Shown here: positions 37,120 through 47,059 of the stretch, one piece after another
Position numbering within the stretch: the first letter of the stretch is position 1
Layout: the number at the start of each line of letters is the position of its first letter
Assembly: GCA_006226495.1 (NCBI GenBank)
Contig: SBGU01000043.1
Location: 160,569-224,568, forward strand
DNA from: Alphaproteobacteria bacterium
GTDB lineage: Bacteria > Pseudomonadota > Alphaproteobacteria > Sphingomonadales > Kordiimonadaceae
Direction: 5' to 3'
Length of the DNA stretch: 64,000 nt
Notes under the pieces: model-generated
What the model was told of the DNA's origin: nothing
Database searches by the model: none
The model's input: only the letters and a program-made list of their open reading frames with translations
Made by a program: the position numbers and the translations under genes

Positions 37120-37953
37120 CTACTGGATGCGTTTGGCCGTGATCATCAGGGCCGTCATCAGGGACTGTTCCCCTTGCGGCAGTGCTGCACCAATCGCTTC
37201 TTCGAGGGCAGACTGAATGCGGCTGACCCGCTGATTGGCCCTGGATTCGATGTCATAGGCAGCGTCGCCGTCTGACTTCCGGCTCTCCTCCGAGGCTTTG
37301 TAGGCTTTTACCTGATCAATGAACTCGGCTCCGACGGTCGCATAGTCCCGGTAAGCTTTTTCGATGGCTATCCGGATCGCACCCTGGTCGCAACCGATGT
37401 CGACATTCGCAAAATTGAACTTGTAGCGACCGTCGGTCGGTGCAGCGCCCCGGTAGGGCAGGGCATACAGGTCATAGTCTGCATAGACCGTCTGGACCTG
37501 TACATCCAGCGGGCGCACGTCATAGCGCCAAGCTTGTCCCCATACGGCATAGGTTACGCCCGGATCAAGGTCCTTCAGGGTTGTTTTGACAAAGGCTTCA
37601 CAGGCGCGCCGCGCCTGCCAAAGGTTTCGGATGACGGGCTCATATTGCTGTTCGTTGAACGCGAGATCTGCCTCGGTGGCTTCAAAGCTGTCGAACGCGG
37701 TATCTTCGCTTTCGTCCGTATCCGATATATTGCCGGTCATGCTGTCGACCATCAGCTTGACCTGTTCTTCTGTCATTACGGCAAGGCTGGGCTCAAGCTG
37801 TTGGCGCATGATGGCGCGCATGTTGGGGTCGATGGCCGCCAGGATTTTTTCCAGGCCGGCTTTCTGGTAGGGCTTCAGGTCGGCGGCGGTCGCAGGCGCT
37901 GCTGCAAGCAGCGCCCCGAAAATCAGGCCGAGCAGGGTCTTGTGGATTGTCAT
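37120..37953 (-). CDS. Hypothetical secreted protein
   Basis: A 277-residue protein not recognised. A signal peptide is clear (LLGLIFGALLAAAPATAADL). The mature part is mixed helical: KILAAIDPNMRAIMRQQLEP, then an acidic SDTDESEDTAFDS stretch. A central segment with ordered aromatic residues follows (VTYAVWGQAWRYDV), and then helices. Two cysteines (near residues 118 and 188) may form a disulfide. It is probably periplasmic. It is upstream of the phosphoesterase gene on the same strand order but separated by 76 bases. Confidence 0.7.
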   Translation of the reverse strand: MTIHKTLLGLIFGALLAAAPATAADLKPYQKAGLEKILAAIDPNMRAIMRQQLEPSLAVMTEEQVKLMVDSMTGNISDTDESEDTAFDSFEATEADLAFNEQQYEPVIRNLWQARRACEAFVKTTLKDLDPGVTYAVWGQAWRYDVRPLDVQVQTVYADYDLYALPYRGAAPTDGRYKFNFANVDIGCDQGAIRIAIEKAYRDYATVGAEFIDQVKAYKASEESRKSDGDAAYDIESRANQRVSRIQSALEEAIGAALPQGEQSLMTALMITAKRIQ

Positions 37954-38029
37954 TTCTGTCCTCGCTTGCGGGATTATCCCTTATTGTGGGGATGCTCCAT
38001 ATACGGGAACAGGTCAGAAGGCAATGGGC

Positions 38030-38851
38030 CTAAACTATCGGGATATGGTTCATCAGCCTTGGTCCGATACGCACCGGTTCGATGCGGGTGGCAAGGCCGG
38101 TCTTGTCGTCTGTTTCAACGAAGGTGCCACACACTGTGGCGTCACCGGTTGCCGGGCTGTAGCGCTCCTTGTTCATGCGGGTCAGGAAGCGGCTGATGGG
38201 CTCGGTCTTTTCCATGCCGATCACGCTGTTATAGTCGCCGCACATGCCGGCGTCGGTCTGGTAGGCGGTGCCGTTTGGCAAAATCTGGCAGTCTGCGGTG
38301 GGCACATGGCTGTGCGTGCCCACGACAAGGCTGACCCGACCATCCAGATAGTGGCCCATGGCCATCTTTTCGGATGTGGCTTCGCCGTGGAAGTCGACGA
38401 TGATTGCACTGACCGCAGCACCCATGCCCATGCGGTAATTCTTCAGAACAGCGTCGACAGCCCGGAACGGGCATTCAAGGGCGTTCATGAACACGCGGCC
38501 CATGGCGTTGATCACCATCACCTTGCGGCCACGTGAGGATTCATAGATGCCGAAACCGCGGCCCGGGGTGCCTTCAGGGTAATTGATGGGGCGCAGGATG
38601 CGGTTGTCCTCGCCGATCACGCTCAGGATATCCTTCTGGTCGAAGGTATGGTTGCCACCGGAGATCACGTTGGCGCCCGCCTGGATAACCGAGCTGGCGA
38701 TCTTGCCATTGAGGCCGAAACCGGACGCGGCGTTTTCGCCGTTCACCACCACAAAATCGAGTTTGAGCTTTTCCCTGAGGTCCGGCAGCGCATCAATGGC
38801 TGCGGTCCGACCGGAACGGCCCATCAGGTCACCTAGGAACAAAAGTCGCAT
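38030..38851 (-). CDS. YmdB-like metallophosphoesterase (TIGR00282 family)
   Basis: A 273-residue protein with the full set of calcineurin-like metal motifs of the YmdB family: FLGDLMGRSGR, VVNGENAASGFG, SGGNHTFDQKD, VDFHGEATSEKMAMG, and GTHSHVPTADCQILP followed by TDAGMCGDYNSVIGM. In Bacillus YmdB hydrolyses 2',3'-cyclic nucleotides and influences RNA turnover. It lies just downstream of the 5-formyltetrahydrofolate cyclo-ligase gene on the same strand, a common alphaproteobacterial neighbourhood. Confidence 0.93.
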   Translation of the reverse strand: MRLLFLGDLMGRSGRTAAIDALPDLREKLKLDFVVVNGENAASGFGLNGKIASSVIQAGANVISGGNHTFDQKDILSVIGEDNRILRPINYPEGTPGRGFGIYESSRGRKVMVINAMGRVFMNALECPFRAVDAVLKNYRMGMGAAVSAIIVDFHGEATSEKMAMGHYLDGRVSLVVGTHSHVPTADCQILPNGTAYQTDAGMCGDYNSVIGMEKTEPISRFLTRMNKERYSPATGDATVCGTFVETDDKTGLATRIEPVRIGPRLMNHIPIV

Positions 38852-38911
38852 ATCATGCCTTTATGTTATTGGGGTGGTTGCCCGACAGCATGCACCCTGC
38901 AGACGGCCTTT

Positions 38912-39508
38912 TCAGTGGCTGTGCCCGTGTCCGGTTTTGCGCGGCAGTACCACGCCGGTTTCGGTGATCACGCCCTGAAGCGGCCAGTCATGTTCGCCTC
39001 TGGGCATATGATCCACAAATTGGGCCCCGTAAGCAAAGCCAAAAGCTTTAATTTCGCTGTGGGCTGCCAGGGTACGGTCATAATAGCCGCCGCCCCAGCC
39101 CAGCCGGTAACAGTCCGTATCGAAGGCCAGCAGGGGCACAATCAGCGCCGCGGGCACAACTTCCGGCGCGTCTGTGGTGGGCGCGACCGTACCATGCGGG
39201 CCGGCAACGAGCGGGTCACCTTCACCCCAGTGCCGGAAGATCAGGGGCAGGCCCTCGGCCCTCACCACCGGCAGTGCCAGGCCATATCCCGCGCGTTCCA
39301 GCGCCTGCATCAGGAACCGAGGGTCCAGTTCGTCCGCCATGGGCCAGTAGGCACCGATGACGGCACCTTTGTTGAAGCTTGAAAACAGCTTCAGGCCATG
39401 AACGGCCGCGTCCTCTGCGGCCTTCAGGCCCAGAAGCGCCTTCGCACCCGCGCGCATGCGCCTGGCTTCCTGGCGCATCATGCTTTTGTCTTGGCTGTGG
39501 TTTATCAT
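38912..39508 (-). CDS. 5-formyltetrahydrofolate cyclo-ligase
   Basis: A 198-residue enzyme converting 5-formyl-THF to 5,10-methenyl-THF with ATP. VIGAYWPMADELDPR and ALIVPLLAFDTDCYRLGWGG followed by GYYDRTL form the family signature near residue 140. It ends in a histidine-rich tail (GHGHSH). It belongs to the minus-strand order zapA, 6S RNA candidate, cyclo-ligase, phosphoesterase. In many Proteobacteria it is cotranscribed with 6S RNA (ygfA in Escherichia coli). Confidence 0.93.
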   Translation of the reverse strand: MINHSQDKSMMRQEARRMRAGAKALLGLKAAEDAAVHGLKLFSSFNKGAVIGAYWPMADELDPRFLMQALERAGYGLALPVVRAEGLPLIFRHWGEGDPLVAGPHGTVAPTTDAPEVVPAALIVPLLAFDTDCYRLGWGGGYYDRTLAAHSEIKAFGFAYGAQFVDHMPRGEHDWPLQGVITETGVVLPRKTGHGHSH

Positions 39509-39540
39509 CTGGACACTATAGGCCGAAGGGCAGCTTTATT

Positions 39541-39697
39541 GCCATCGGTTCATCTGCTGCGGGGAAGGTGGGTTGCGGGACCGCCTCTGCCGTTTATGAC
39601 GTCTGTACCCTCCGGAACCTGACGAATCAGGTGGGCGCCGTGTGAAAGAGACCACGGTCTCAACCAGTGACAGCTCCCTGGAGGTTTGTATGGCCCC
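39541..39697 (-). ncRNA. ssrS: 6S RNA candidate
   Basis: The 237-base gap between zapA and the cyclo-ligase gene is where 6S RNA is found across Proteobacteria. The minus strand can fold into a long rod. GCCAU (39694-39690) pairs with AUGGC (39545-39541), and ACCUCC (39685-39680) pairs with GGAGGGU (39613-39607). An inner hairpin ACCUGA-UUCG-UCAGGU spans 39632-39617. A TATGCA-like -10 box lies just upstream. The length, near 157 bases, suits an alphaproteobacterial 6S RNA, which binds sigma-70 holoenzyme in stationary phase. The ends are approximate. Confidence 0.6.
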
Positions 39698-39745
39698 GGG
39701 GGTTACTGCATATCGCACGCACAGCGCAGTGCCCGCGCCTTCTAT

Positions 39746-40063
39746 TTAGGCTTTAATCAGCCGATCTGCAATGGCTTCCACTTCAACAGCCACTTCATTC
39801 AGCACGGAGGCGAGGTCTTCTTCACTCAGCGCACCGATCAGGCCGGTGCCGCCCTTGCTTTCAAGGGCATCATGCAATTCGTCGGCAATCAGCACGGCGG
39901 CCATCAGCAGGAGGCGGCTTTCGGCCACATGGCCAAGCTTGCCAGACAGGTCGCTGGCCTTGGCGTCCACATAGGCCGCCAGCTTGCGCAGGCGTTCTTC
40001 CTCGCCGGCGGCGCAGGCAAGCGGATAGTTCTTGCCGTTCACTGAAACGTTAATCTGCGCCAT
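39746..40063 (-). CDS. zapA: Cell division protein ZapA
   Basis: A 105-residue protein that bundles FtsZ filaments at the division ring. The N-terminal globular part reads MAQINVSVNGKNYPLACAAG, then EEERLRKLAAYVDAKASDL. The middle SRLLLMAAVLIADELHDALE leads to the C-terminal coiled coil. Length and pattern are those of alphaproteobacterial ZapA. It starts two bases after the coiled-coil gene upstream, so the two are coupled. Confidence 0.92.
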   Translation of the reverse strand: MAQINVSVNGKNYPLACAAGEEERLRKLAAYVDAKASDLSGKLGHVAESRLLLMAAVLIADELHDALESKGGTGLIGALSEEDLASVLNEVAVEVEAIADRLIKA

Positions 40064-40065
40064 GC

Positions 40066-40566
40066 TCAGGCCTCCGCAATCATGCTTTCAAGTTGTTCAA
40101 TGGCGCTGTCCAGTTCGGCCCGGATGCCGTCACGCGCGGCCGTCAGGTCCAGGACTTCCTGCTTGAGACGGGCGTTTTCTTCGGCCAGTTCGCTATCCGA
40201 GATTGGGGCTGCCGGTGCATCCTGTGCCAGTTCCAGCTCATCCTGCAGGCTGGCATACTGCCGCTTCAAAAGTTGGTAATTCTGCTCAAGGGCGGCTTTC
40301 TCCGCTTCCAGCGCTGCGGCGCGGCCATCGTCAGCGGCTTCTGCAGGGGCAGCCAGGGCGAAGGCCGCGACCTGTTCATGCAGTTTCAGGTTCTCGGCCT
40401 CAAGGCGGGCGACACGTTCGCCAAGGGCGCGCTTGTCCTCGGCCATTTCGTGCGCGACCACCAGGGCCTCGCGCGAGCTGGCGACACCTTGTGCGAGCCG
40501 CGACAGTGCGGCCTCGAGTCGCGTCCGCGCGCCTTCCAGTAGCTGCTTGTTGTTTGTTTGTGTCAT
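40066..40566 (-). CDS. Coiled-coil protein encoded with zapA
   Basis: A 166-residue, almost entirely helical protein with long heptad-like stretches (ERVARLEAENLKLHEQVAAF, AALEAEKAALEQNYQLLKRQ, ENARLKQEVLDLTAARDGIR). There is no signal peptide or membrane helix. It sits two bases upstream of zapA on the same strand. Alphaproteobacteria often carry a coiled-coil (DUF4164-like) gene here, which might work like ZapB at the divisome; this is inference from position and shape. ATG 40566 is preferred; an extension to 40680 is unlike coding sequence. Confidence 0.75.
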   Translation of the reverse strand: MTQTNNKQLLEGARTRLEAALSRLAQGVASSREALVVAHEMAEDKRALGERVARLEAENLKLHEQVAAFALAAPAEAADDGRAAALEAEKAALEQNYQLLKRQYASLQDELELAQDAPAAPISDSELAEENARLKQEVLDLTAARDGIRAELDSAIEQLESMIAEA

Positions 40567-40827
40567 CAGTGCTTCATCCCCCGGGGCCAGGATATGTGTA
40601 TGCGGCCCTGTATTGCCGGAAAAAGCGGATATTCCGGCTAGTTTCAGTGGAAGATAGGGGCTTTGGCGCATGTGCGTCAATCACCGCCATCACGGGCGGG
40701 TCAAGAAACTTGGCTTCAGGGGGCAGGAAAACGGGTTCTTTGGTTGACTATATGGGGCTTCCCCGCCATTTTGTCGCAAAATTTCAAGCTGCCACGCCCA
40801 TAGGCCCCGAAAGACAAGACACCAAAG

Positions 40828-42831
40828 ATGCAAGATACAGAAATCAATCAGGAAGACCTGCTCCACAACAATATGGCCAACACCATCCGTTTCCTTTCCA
40901 TGGATGCGGTCCAGAAAGCCAATTCCGGCCACCCCGGCATGCCGATGGGTATGGCCGATGTGGCGACGGTGCTGTTCTCCAAATTCCTGAACTTCGATCC
41001 CAAGTGGCCGACCTGGCCGAACCGCGACCGGTTCGTGCTGTCTGCGGGCCATGGCTCGATGCTGGTCTATTCGCTTCTGCACCTGACTGGCTACGAACAT
41101 CCGACCATGGATGACCTGAAGAATTTCCGCCAACTGCACAGCCCGACTGCCGGCCACCCGGAATTCGGTGAATGCCCGGGTGTTGAAACCACCACAGGTC
41201 CGCTTGGCCAGGGCCTTGCCACCTCGGTCGGTATGGCGATTGCCGAGCGTCTGGCCAATGCCGAACATGGCGACGACATCACCAACCACTTCACCTATGT
41301 GATCGCGGGCGACGGTTGCCTGATGGAAGGTGTGAGCCAGGAAGCGATTTCGCTGGCCGGCCACCTGAAACTGTCGAAGCTGATTGTGCTGTGGGACGAT
41401 AACTCGATCTCGATCGATGGTTCGACCGACCTGTCGACCAGTGAAGACATGGCGATGCGCTTTGAAGCCGCCGGCTGGCATGTCCAGGCGGTTGACGGCC
41501 ACGACGCCGAAGCCATCGAGGTTGCCATCGGTCTTGCGCAGGAGAGCGACCAGCCGTCCATGATCGCCTGCCGCACCACCATCGGCTTTGGCGCGCCCAA
41601 CAAACAGGGTACGGCAGCCACGCACGGTTCGCCGCTTGGTGATGCCGAAATCGCCGCCGCGCGTGAAGCGCTGGGCTGGGAATATGCCCCGTTCGAAATT
41701 CCGGCGGATGTGCTGAAGGCATGGCGCGATGTTGGTGCCAAGGGCGCCAAGAAGTCGGGCAACTGGAAAAAGAAATTCGACGGCCTGGACGAATTCGTTA
41801 AAGCCGATTTCGAACGCCGCCTGAACAAGGACCTGCCGAAGGGCTTTGCCTCGGCAATCAACGACTATAAAGCCAAACTGGCCGCTGAACCCGTAAAGGT
41901 CGCGACCCGCAAGGCCAGCCAGATGGCGCTTGAAGTCATCAACGGCGTGGTACCGGAAACCATTGGCGGCTCGGCGGACCTGACCGGTTCGAACCTGACC
42001 AAGACCAGCCAGACCAAGCCGGTATCGGCAGACGACTTCACCGGTCGTTACATGTATTATGGTATCCGCGAATTTGAAATGTGCGCCGCGATGAACGGTA
42101 TCGCGCTTTATAACCAGCACATTCCCTATGGCGGCACCTTCCTGGTGTTCACCGACTACGCCCGTCCGGCCATCCGCCTGGCGGCGCTGATGAAACAGCG
42201 CAGCATCTATGTGATGACCCACGACAGCATCGGCCTTGGGGAAGACGGCCCGACCCACCAGCCGATCGAGCATCTGGCAAGCCTGCGCGCCATGCCGAAC
42301 CTGAATGTGTTCCGCCCGTGCGACGCCATTGAGACCGCCGAATGCTGGCAACTGGCCCTTGAAGCCAAAGAAACCCCGAGTGTTCTGTCGCTGACCCGCC
42401 AGAACCTGGCCCAGCAGCGCCTTGTGCATTCGGAAGAAAACCTCTGCGCCAAGGGCGGCTATGTGCTGCACGAAGCCACCGGCGGCGCACCGAAGGCCGT
42501 GATTATCGCGACCGGTTCCGAGGTAGAGATCGCAGCCGCAGCCCGCGAAACCCTGGAAGCAGCCGGCATTCCGACCCGCGTGGTTTCCATGCCGTCGACC
42601 GAACTGTTCGACGCCCAGGACCGCGCCTACAAGGCTTCCGTACTGCCCGCGGATGCCCTGAAGGTGTCGATCGAAGCCGCCTGCACCTTTGGTTGGGAAC
42701 GCTATACGGGCCTTGACGGTGTCACCATCGGCATCAACAGCTTTGGTGCCTCGGCGCCCGCCGAAGCCCTGTACGAACATTTTGGCATCACCACGGACGC
42801 TGTGGTTGCAGCAGTTCGTGAGAAGCTTTAA
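40828..42831 (+). CDS. tkt: Transketolase
   Basis: A 667-residue thiamine-diphosphate enzyme of the pentose phosphate pathway. The N-terminal [36 protein letters not shown] and [18 protein letters not shown] match transketolase. The thiamine diphosphate motif runs from [13 protein letters not shown] to [10 protein letters not shown]. The pyrimidine domain has [13 protein letters not shown] and [19 protein letters not shown]. It is the first gene of a tkt-gap-pgk-fba-thiE cluster, with 50 bases before gap. Complete length. Confidence 0.97.
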   Translation: MQDTEINQEDLLHNNMANTIRFLSMDAVQKANSGHPGMPMGMADVATVLFSKFLNFDPKWPTWPNRDRFVLSAGHGSMLVYSLLHLTGYEHPTMDDLKNFRQLHSPTAGHPEFGECPGVETTTGPLGQGLATSVGMAIAERLANAEHGDDITNHFTYVIAGDGCLMEGVSQEAISLAGHLKLSKLIVLWDDNSISIDGSTDLSTSEDMAMRFEAAGWHVQAVDGHDAEAIEVAIGLAQESDQPSMIACRTTIGFGAPNKQGTAATHGSPLGDAEIAAAREALGWEYAPFEIPADVLKAWRDVGAKGAKKSGNWKKKFDGLDEFVKADFERRLNKDLPKGFASAINDYKAKLAAEPVKVATRKASQMALEVINGVVPETIGGSADLTGSNLTKTSQTKPVSADDFTGRYMYYGIREFEMCAAMNGIALYNQHIPYGGTFLVFTDYARPAIRLAALMKQRSIYVMTHDSIGLGEDGPTHQPIEHLASLRAMPNLNVFRPCDAIETAECWQLALEAKETPSVLSLTRQNLAQQRLVHSEENLCAKGGYVLHEATGGAPKAVIIATGSEVEIAAAARETLEAAGIPTRVVSMPSTELFDAQDRAYKASVLPADALKVSIEAACTFGWERYTGLDGVTIGINSFGASAPAEALYEHFGITTDAVVAAVREKL

Positions 42832-42881
42832 ACAAAGGCAAATTCTTCGCTCTATAACGCCCTATATTTGGAGGACCCCCG

Positions 42882-43889
42882 ATGACTGTTCGTGTTTCCA
42901 TTAACGGTTTTGGTCGTATCGGCAGGAACGTGCTGCGCGCGATTTACGAAAGCGGCCGGACCGATATCAAGGTTGTTGCGATCAACGACCTCGGCGACGT
43001 CGGCATGAATGCCTACCTTCTGAAGCGCGACAGCGTGCATGGCCCGTTCCCGGGTGATGTACAGGTCGATGGCGACTTCATCGTTGTGAACGGCGACCGC
43101 ATCCGCGTAACCGCCATCCGCAACCCGGAAGAGCTGCCGTGGGGCGAAGAAAACATCGATGTGGCCATGGAATGCACCGGCATTTTCACCGCGCGTGACA
43201 AGGCCGCCATGCACCTGACCGCGGGCGCCAAAAAAGTGCTGATTTCGGCACCGGGCGAAAACGCCGACAAGACCATCGTCTACGGTGTGAACCACAACAT
43301 GCTGACCGCAGACGACAAGATCGTCTCGAACGCATCCTGCACCACCAACTGCCTGTCGCCGGTTGCCAAGGTCCTGCACGACCTCGTGGGTATCGAACGC
43401 GGTTACATGACCACCGTTCACGCCTACACGGGCGACCAGCCGGTTCTGGACACCCTGCACAAGGACCCGCGCCGTGCCCGCGCGGCCGCCCTCAGCATGA
43501 TCCCGACCTCGACCGGAGCTGCCAAGGCCGTTGGCCTGGTCCTGCCGGCACTCAAAGGCAAGCTGGACGGCTCCGCCGTTCGTGTGCCGACCCCGAACGT
43601 ATCAATGGTTGACCTGAAGTTTGATGCCGGCCGCGATACCACCGCCGAAGAAATCAACGCGGCCATCAAGGCTGCTGCGGAAGGTGAATTGAAGGGCGTT
43701 CTCGGCTACGAAGACATGCCGGCCGTGTCGATCGACTTCAACCACAACCCGAACAGTTCGACCTTCGATTCCAGCCAGACCAAGGTAATCGACGGCCGCT
43801 TTGTGCGCATCCTGACCTGGTACGACAACGAGTGGGGTTTCTCCAACCGTATGTCCGATACCGCTGTTGCGATGGCCAAGCTGGGCTAA
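42882..43889 (+). CDS. gap: Glyceraldehyde-3-phosphate dehydrogenase, type I
   Basis: A 335-residue glycolytic/gluconeogenic enzyme. The NAD-binding start is [20 protein letters not shown]. The catalytic [17 protein letters not shown] carries the nucleophilic cysteine near residue 152. [11 protein letters not shown] closes the protein. The residue after the first Rossmann strand (INDLGD) is acidic, consistent with NAD preference. ATG 42882 has TTTGGAGGACCCCCG upstream. A hairpin between gap and pgk may tune expression of the downstream genes. Confidence 0.96.
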   Translation: MTVRVSINGFGRIGRNVLRAIYESGRTDIKVVAINDLGDVGMNAYLLKRDSVHGPFPGDVQVDGDFIVVNGDRIRVTAIRNPEELPWGEENIDVAMECTGIFTARDKAAMHLTAGAKKVLISAPGENADKTIVYGVNHNMLTADDKIVSNASCTTNCLSPVAKVLHDLVGIERGYMTTVHAYTGDQPVLDTLHKDPRRARAAALSMIPTSTGAAKAVGLVLPALKGKLDGSAVRVPTPNVSMVDLKFDAGRDTTAEEINAAIKAAAEGELKGVLGYEDMPAVSIDFNHNPNSSTFDSSQTKVIDGRFVRILTWYDNEWGFSNRMSDTAVAMAKLG

Positions 43890-43916
43890 GGCCGGGCAGG
43901 GTTAGAACAGTCACAT

Positions 43917-43939
43917 AGGGCGGTCATCATGGCCGCCCT
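43917..43939 (+). terminator. Hairpin between gap and pgk, possible attenuator
   Basis: A 7-bp stem AGGGCGG/CCGCCCT with a nine-base loop is followed by TTCTGTATGGGG. It lies directly upstream of the pgk ribosome site, so partial termination or mRNA-end protection is possible. Confidence 0.45.
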
Positions 43940-43962
43940 TTCTGTATGGGGAGCTTTTTATC

Positions 43963-45126
43963 ATGGCTTTTAAAACGATTGCAGACCTTGGTGACCTGAC
44001 GGGCAAGATTGCCGTCGTGCGGGTCGACCTCAATGTGCCGATGGCCGATGGTGTCGTCACCGACGATACGCGCCTGCAGGCCGTAAAACCCACCGTGGAT
44101 GCCATTGCTGCCAAAGGTGGCCGGTCGGTCCTTCTGGCCCACTTTGGCCGCCCCAAGGGGCAGGTGGTGCCTGAAATGTCGCTGAAACCCGTTGTGCCGG
44201 CGCTTGCCAGGGTGGTGGGCCGCGATGTCGGTTTTGCGACCCTTGACGATGCCTTGCCGTCCAATGAAGTGGTGGTTCTCGAAAACACCCGGTTCTTTGC
44301 AGGCGAAGAAAAGAACGACCCCGAACTGGCAAAACGTTTCGCGGCGCTGGGTGATGTTTATGTAAACGACGCCTTTTCCTGTGCGCACCGTGCCCATGCC
44401 TCGACCGAGGCAATTGCGCACCTGATGCCGTCGGTCGCCGGCGAAACCATGGGCGCAGAGCTGAAGGCGCTGCAGGATGCCCTGGGGGCGCCCAAGCGCC
44501 CGGTGGTGGCCGTCGTTGGCGGTGCCAAGGTGTCCACCAAACTGGACGTTCTGCATAATCTGGTGGCAAAGGTGGATCACCTGATCATTGGTGGCGGCAT
44601 GGCCAACACCTTCCTGTTTGCACAGGGTATCGATACGGGCGCCAGCCTTTGCGAGAAGGACCTCAAGGACACCGCGCTTGCGATCCTTACGGCTGCAGAC
44701 AAGGCCGGCTGCAAGGTCCACCTGCCGACTGATGTTGTTGTGGCGAAGGAATTCAAGGCCAATGCCGCGAATGAAGTGAAGCCGGCAACCGAGGTGGCCG
44801 CGGACGAGATGATCCTCGACGCCGGTCCGAAGTCGGTTGAAGAACTGATTGCCGTACTGGCCGAGGCCAAAACCCTGGTCTGGAACGGCCCGCTGGGTGC
44901 CTTCGAACTGACCCCGTTTGATGCCGCGACTGTGGCGCTGGCGCAGGCTGCGGGCAAGCTGACGGACGAAGGCAAGCTGCTGACCGTCGCCGGTGGTGGC
45001 GACACTGTGGCCGCGCTGGCGCATGCCGGTGTGAAGGACAGCTTCACCCATATCTCGACCGCCGGTGGTGCCTTCCTTGAATGGATGGAAGGCAAGGCCT
45101 TGCCGGGTGTTGTCGCCCTCGGCTAG
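43963..45126 (+). CDS. pgk: Phosphoglycerate kinase
   Basis: A 387-residue enzyme forming ATP from 1,3-bisphosphoglycerate. The N-terminal signature [20 protein letters not shown] is followed by [31 protein letters not shown] and [15 protein letters not shown]. The nucleotide-binding domain has [25 protein letters not shown] and [15 protein letters not shown]. Length is normal. A strong terminator follows. Confidence 0.97.
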   Translation: MAFKTIADLGDLTGKIAVVRVDLNVPMADGVVTDDTRLQAVKPTVDAIAAKGGRSVLLAHFGRPKGQVVPEMSLKPVVPALARVVGRDVGFATLDDALPSNEVVVLENTRFFAGEEKNDPELAKRFAALGDVYVNDAFSCAHRAHASTEAIAHLMPSVAGETMGAELKALQDALGAPKRPVVAVVGGAKVSTKLDVLHNLVAKVDHLIIGGGMANTFLFAQGIDTGASLCEKDLKDTALAILTAADKAGCKVHLPTDVVVAKEFKANAANEVKPATEVAADEMILDAGPKSVEELIAVLAEAKTLVWNGPLGAFELTPFDAATVALAQAAGKLTDEGKLLTVAGGGDTVAALAHAGVKDSFTHISTAGGAFLEWMEGKALPGVVALG

Positions 45127-45151
45127 GACGCGCGATCACAAACAGTACATT

Positions 45152-45176
45152 AAAGGCCCCGCAGGGGGCCTTTTTT
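45152..45176 (+). terminator. Intrinsic terminator after pgk
   Basis: A stem AAAGGCCCC/GGGGCCTTT with a short loop is followed by a run of six T. Confidence 0.9.
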
Positions 45177-45366
45177 ATGACCCCTTTGTGTCATTTCAAA
45201 ATGACAGCGCTGCCATTGGCAGAAATGCCGCAAAGGCGCGGAAAACAAGGGGAAAATGACCATTTCATGCTCATATAGCGTTGCGCTCGCACCCCCGTTT
45301 GTGTATCAAGATCGCGCCTTGTAACCATCCAAAAATATATATGTTACTTCCTTTAAGGGGGCCCCA

Positions 45367-46287
45367 ATGAAAGTCACAAAAACAGTTAAAAAGATCCTGA
45401 GCCACTATGAAAGCGATAACCCCGGCACCAAAGCCAATCTCGCGCGCATGCTGTGCACGGGTAAATTGGCCGGTACCGGCAAAATGGTTATCCTGCCGGT
45501 TGATCAGGGTTTCGAACATGGTCCGGCGCGTTCGTTCGCCATCAACACCCCGGCCTACGACCCGCATTATCACTATCAGCTTGCCATCGATGCCGGGCTC
45601 AATGCCTATGCCTCGACCCTGGGCATGCTGGAAGCCGGCGCCGACACATTTGCCGGCCAGATCCCGACGATCCTGAAGATCAACAGCTCCAACAGCTGGG
45701 CCACGACCAAGGACCAGTCGATCAACGCATCGGTTGACGACGCGATCCGCCTTGGCTGTTCGGCCATCGGTTTCACCATCTACCCGTGTTCCGAACAGGC
45801 GCTCGACCTGTTCGAGGAATTCCAGATGATCGCCGAAGAAGCCAAAGCCAAGGGCCTTGCCGTTGTTCTGTGGTCCTACCCGCGTGGTGGCGACCTGTCG
45901 AAAGACGGCGAAACTGCCCTGGACGTCTGTGCCTATTCCGCGCACCTGGCCGCCTCGCTTGGCGCCCATGTCATCAAGGTCAAGCTGCCGAGTGCGCATC
46001 TTGAACAGCCGGAAGCCAAGAAGGTGTACGAAAGCACCGGTGTCGACATTTCGACCCTGTCTGCGCGTGTTCGCCACGTGATGCAGTCGACCTTCAACGG
46101 TCGCCGCATCGTTATCTTCTCGGGCGGTGCCACGAAGGGCGCCGACAGCATTTATGACGATGCCCGTGCCATCTATGAAGGCGGCGGCAACGGCTCGATA
46201 ATCGGCCGCAACACCTTCCAGCGCCCGCGCGAAGAAGCCATTGCCATGCTCGACAAGATCATGGATATCCTGAAGGGCAAAGCCTGA
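45367..46287 (+). CDS. Class I fructose-bisphosphate aldolase (DhnA/FbaB type)
   Basis: A 306-residue metal-independent aldolase. Family features are VILPVDQGFEHGPARSFAIN near residue 40, LWSYPRGG, and the probable Schiff-base lysine in AHVIKVKLPS, followed by RIVIFSGGATKGAD and NGSIIGRNTFQRP. It resembles the archaeal/DhnA type class I enzyme rather than the metal-dependent class II enzyme that often accompanies pgk. It follows pgk after a terminator and a 190-base gap, so it likely has its own promoter. ATG 45367 follows TTAAGGGGGCCCCA. Confidence 0.93.
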   Translation: MKVTKTVKKILSHYESDNPGTKANLARMLCTGKLAGTGKMVILPVDQGFEHGPARSFAINTPAYDPHYHYQLAIDAGLNAYASTLGMLEAGADTFAGQIPTILKINSSNSWATTKDQSINASVDDAIRLGCSAIGFTIYPCSEQALDLFEEFQMIAEEAKAKGLAVVLWSYPRGGDLSKDGETALDVCAYSAHLAASLGAHVIKVKLPSAHLEQPEAKKVYESTGVDISTLSARVRHVMQSTFNGRRIVIFSGGATKGADSIYDDARAIYEGGGNGSIIGRNTFQRPREEAIAMLDKIMDILKGKA

Positions 46288-46296
46288 TCAGGCACT

Positions 46297-46316
46297 GGCG
46301 CCGGGCACCCGGCGCC
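46297..46316 (+). terminator. GC-rich hairpin after the aldolase gene
   Basis: Perfect inverted repeat GGCGCCGGG/CCCGGCGCC with two bases between, then GCTTTAAACTTTG. It may terminate or attenuate transcription before thiE. Confidence 0.5.
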
Positions 46317-46390
46317 GCTTTAAACTTTGTTTCGCCCCTTCCCTGTGGCATACCCGCGGGGGAGGGGTTTCAATTTGGACGGACGACACC

Positions 46391-47050
46391 ATGGCCAAGA
46401 AAAAAGCACAAGCAAAACAGGAACCGATCGAATGCCTGCTGTATATCATCACGCCCGAGCGGATTGATGATGCAGACGCCTTTGCAGCCCTTCTGGATGA
46501 AGCACTGGGGGCAGGGGATGTCGGCTGTGTGCAATTGCGCCTGAAGGGTGTCGAGGACGATGAATTCATCCGCATCGCGCAAACCCTGATGCCCGTTTGC
46601 CACAAGCATGAGGTGGCATTCCTGATCAACGACCGGGCCGATATTGCAGCCGAAGTCGACGCCGATGGTGTGCACCTTGGCCAGAGCGACATGAGCGTGC
46701 CGGAAGCCCGCACCATCCTCGGCCACGCCAAGGATATCGGCGTTACCTGCCACGACAGCATGGACCTGGCTTTCTCCGCCGGGGAAGAGGGGGCCAACTA
46801 TGTGGCTTTCGGGGCCTTTTTTCCGTCGACCACGAAGGACGCCAAATATCATGCGGAAAAGGATGTGTTGACCGTGTGGGACGAGGTAACCGAGCTGCCG
46901 TGTGTGGCCATTGGTGGCATTACGCCGGAAAACTGCCGCGAGCTTGCTGACGCCGGCGCACATTTTGTCGCCGCCTGTGGCGCGGTCTGGAACCATCCGG
47001 ATGGCCCGGCAGCGGCCGTGCGGGCCTTCAACGCTGCGCTGAAGGCCTGA
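46391..47050 (+). CDS. thiE: Thiamine phosphate synthase
   Basis: A 219-residue TIM-barrel protein. It shows YIITPERIDD, GDVGCVQLRLKGVEDDEFIR, LINDRADIAAEVDADGVHLG, HDSMDLAFSAGEEGANYVAF and VAIGGITPENCREL, which is the usual motif order of ThiE. It joins the pyrimidine and thiazole phosphates to give thiamine phosphate. No other thi gene is near; the context is transketolase and glycolysis. The lysine-rich N-terminal tail (MAKKKAQAKQE) is longer than usual. Convergent with the chemoreceptor gene, nine bases away. Confidence 0.88.
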   Translation: MAKKKAQAKQEPIECLLYIITPERIDDADAFAALLDEALGAGDVGCVQLRLKGVEDDEFIRIAQTLMPVCHKHEVAFLINDRADIAAEVDADGVHLGQSDMSVPEARTILGHAKDIGVTCHDSMDLAFSAGEEGANYVAFGAFFPSTTKDAKYHAEKDVLTVWDEVTELPCVAIGGITPENCRELADAGAHFVAACGAVWNHPDGPAAAVRAFNAALKA

Positions 47051-47059
47051 CGCACCCCT

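Noticed and set aside
39541..39697. A tRNA or riboswitch in the zapA gap
   Set aside because: No cloverleaf, anticodon arm or TPC loop can be drawn; position and rod-like pairing suit 6S RNA better.
40690..42780. A 696-codon minus-strand frame opposite transketolase
   Set aside because: Antisense shadow of a highly biased housekeeping gene; no domain recognised.
46317..46391. TPP riboswitch upstream of thiE
   Set aside because: The space after the hairpin is short and none of the conserved THI-box blocks is seen.
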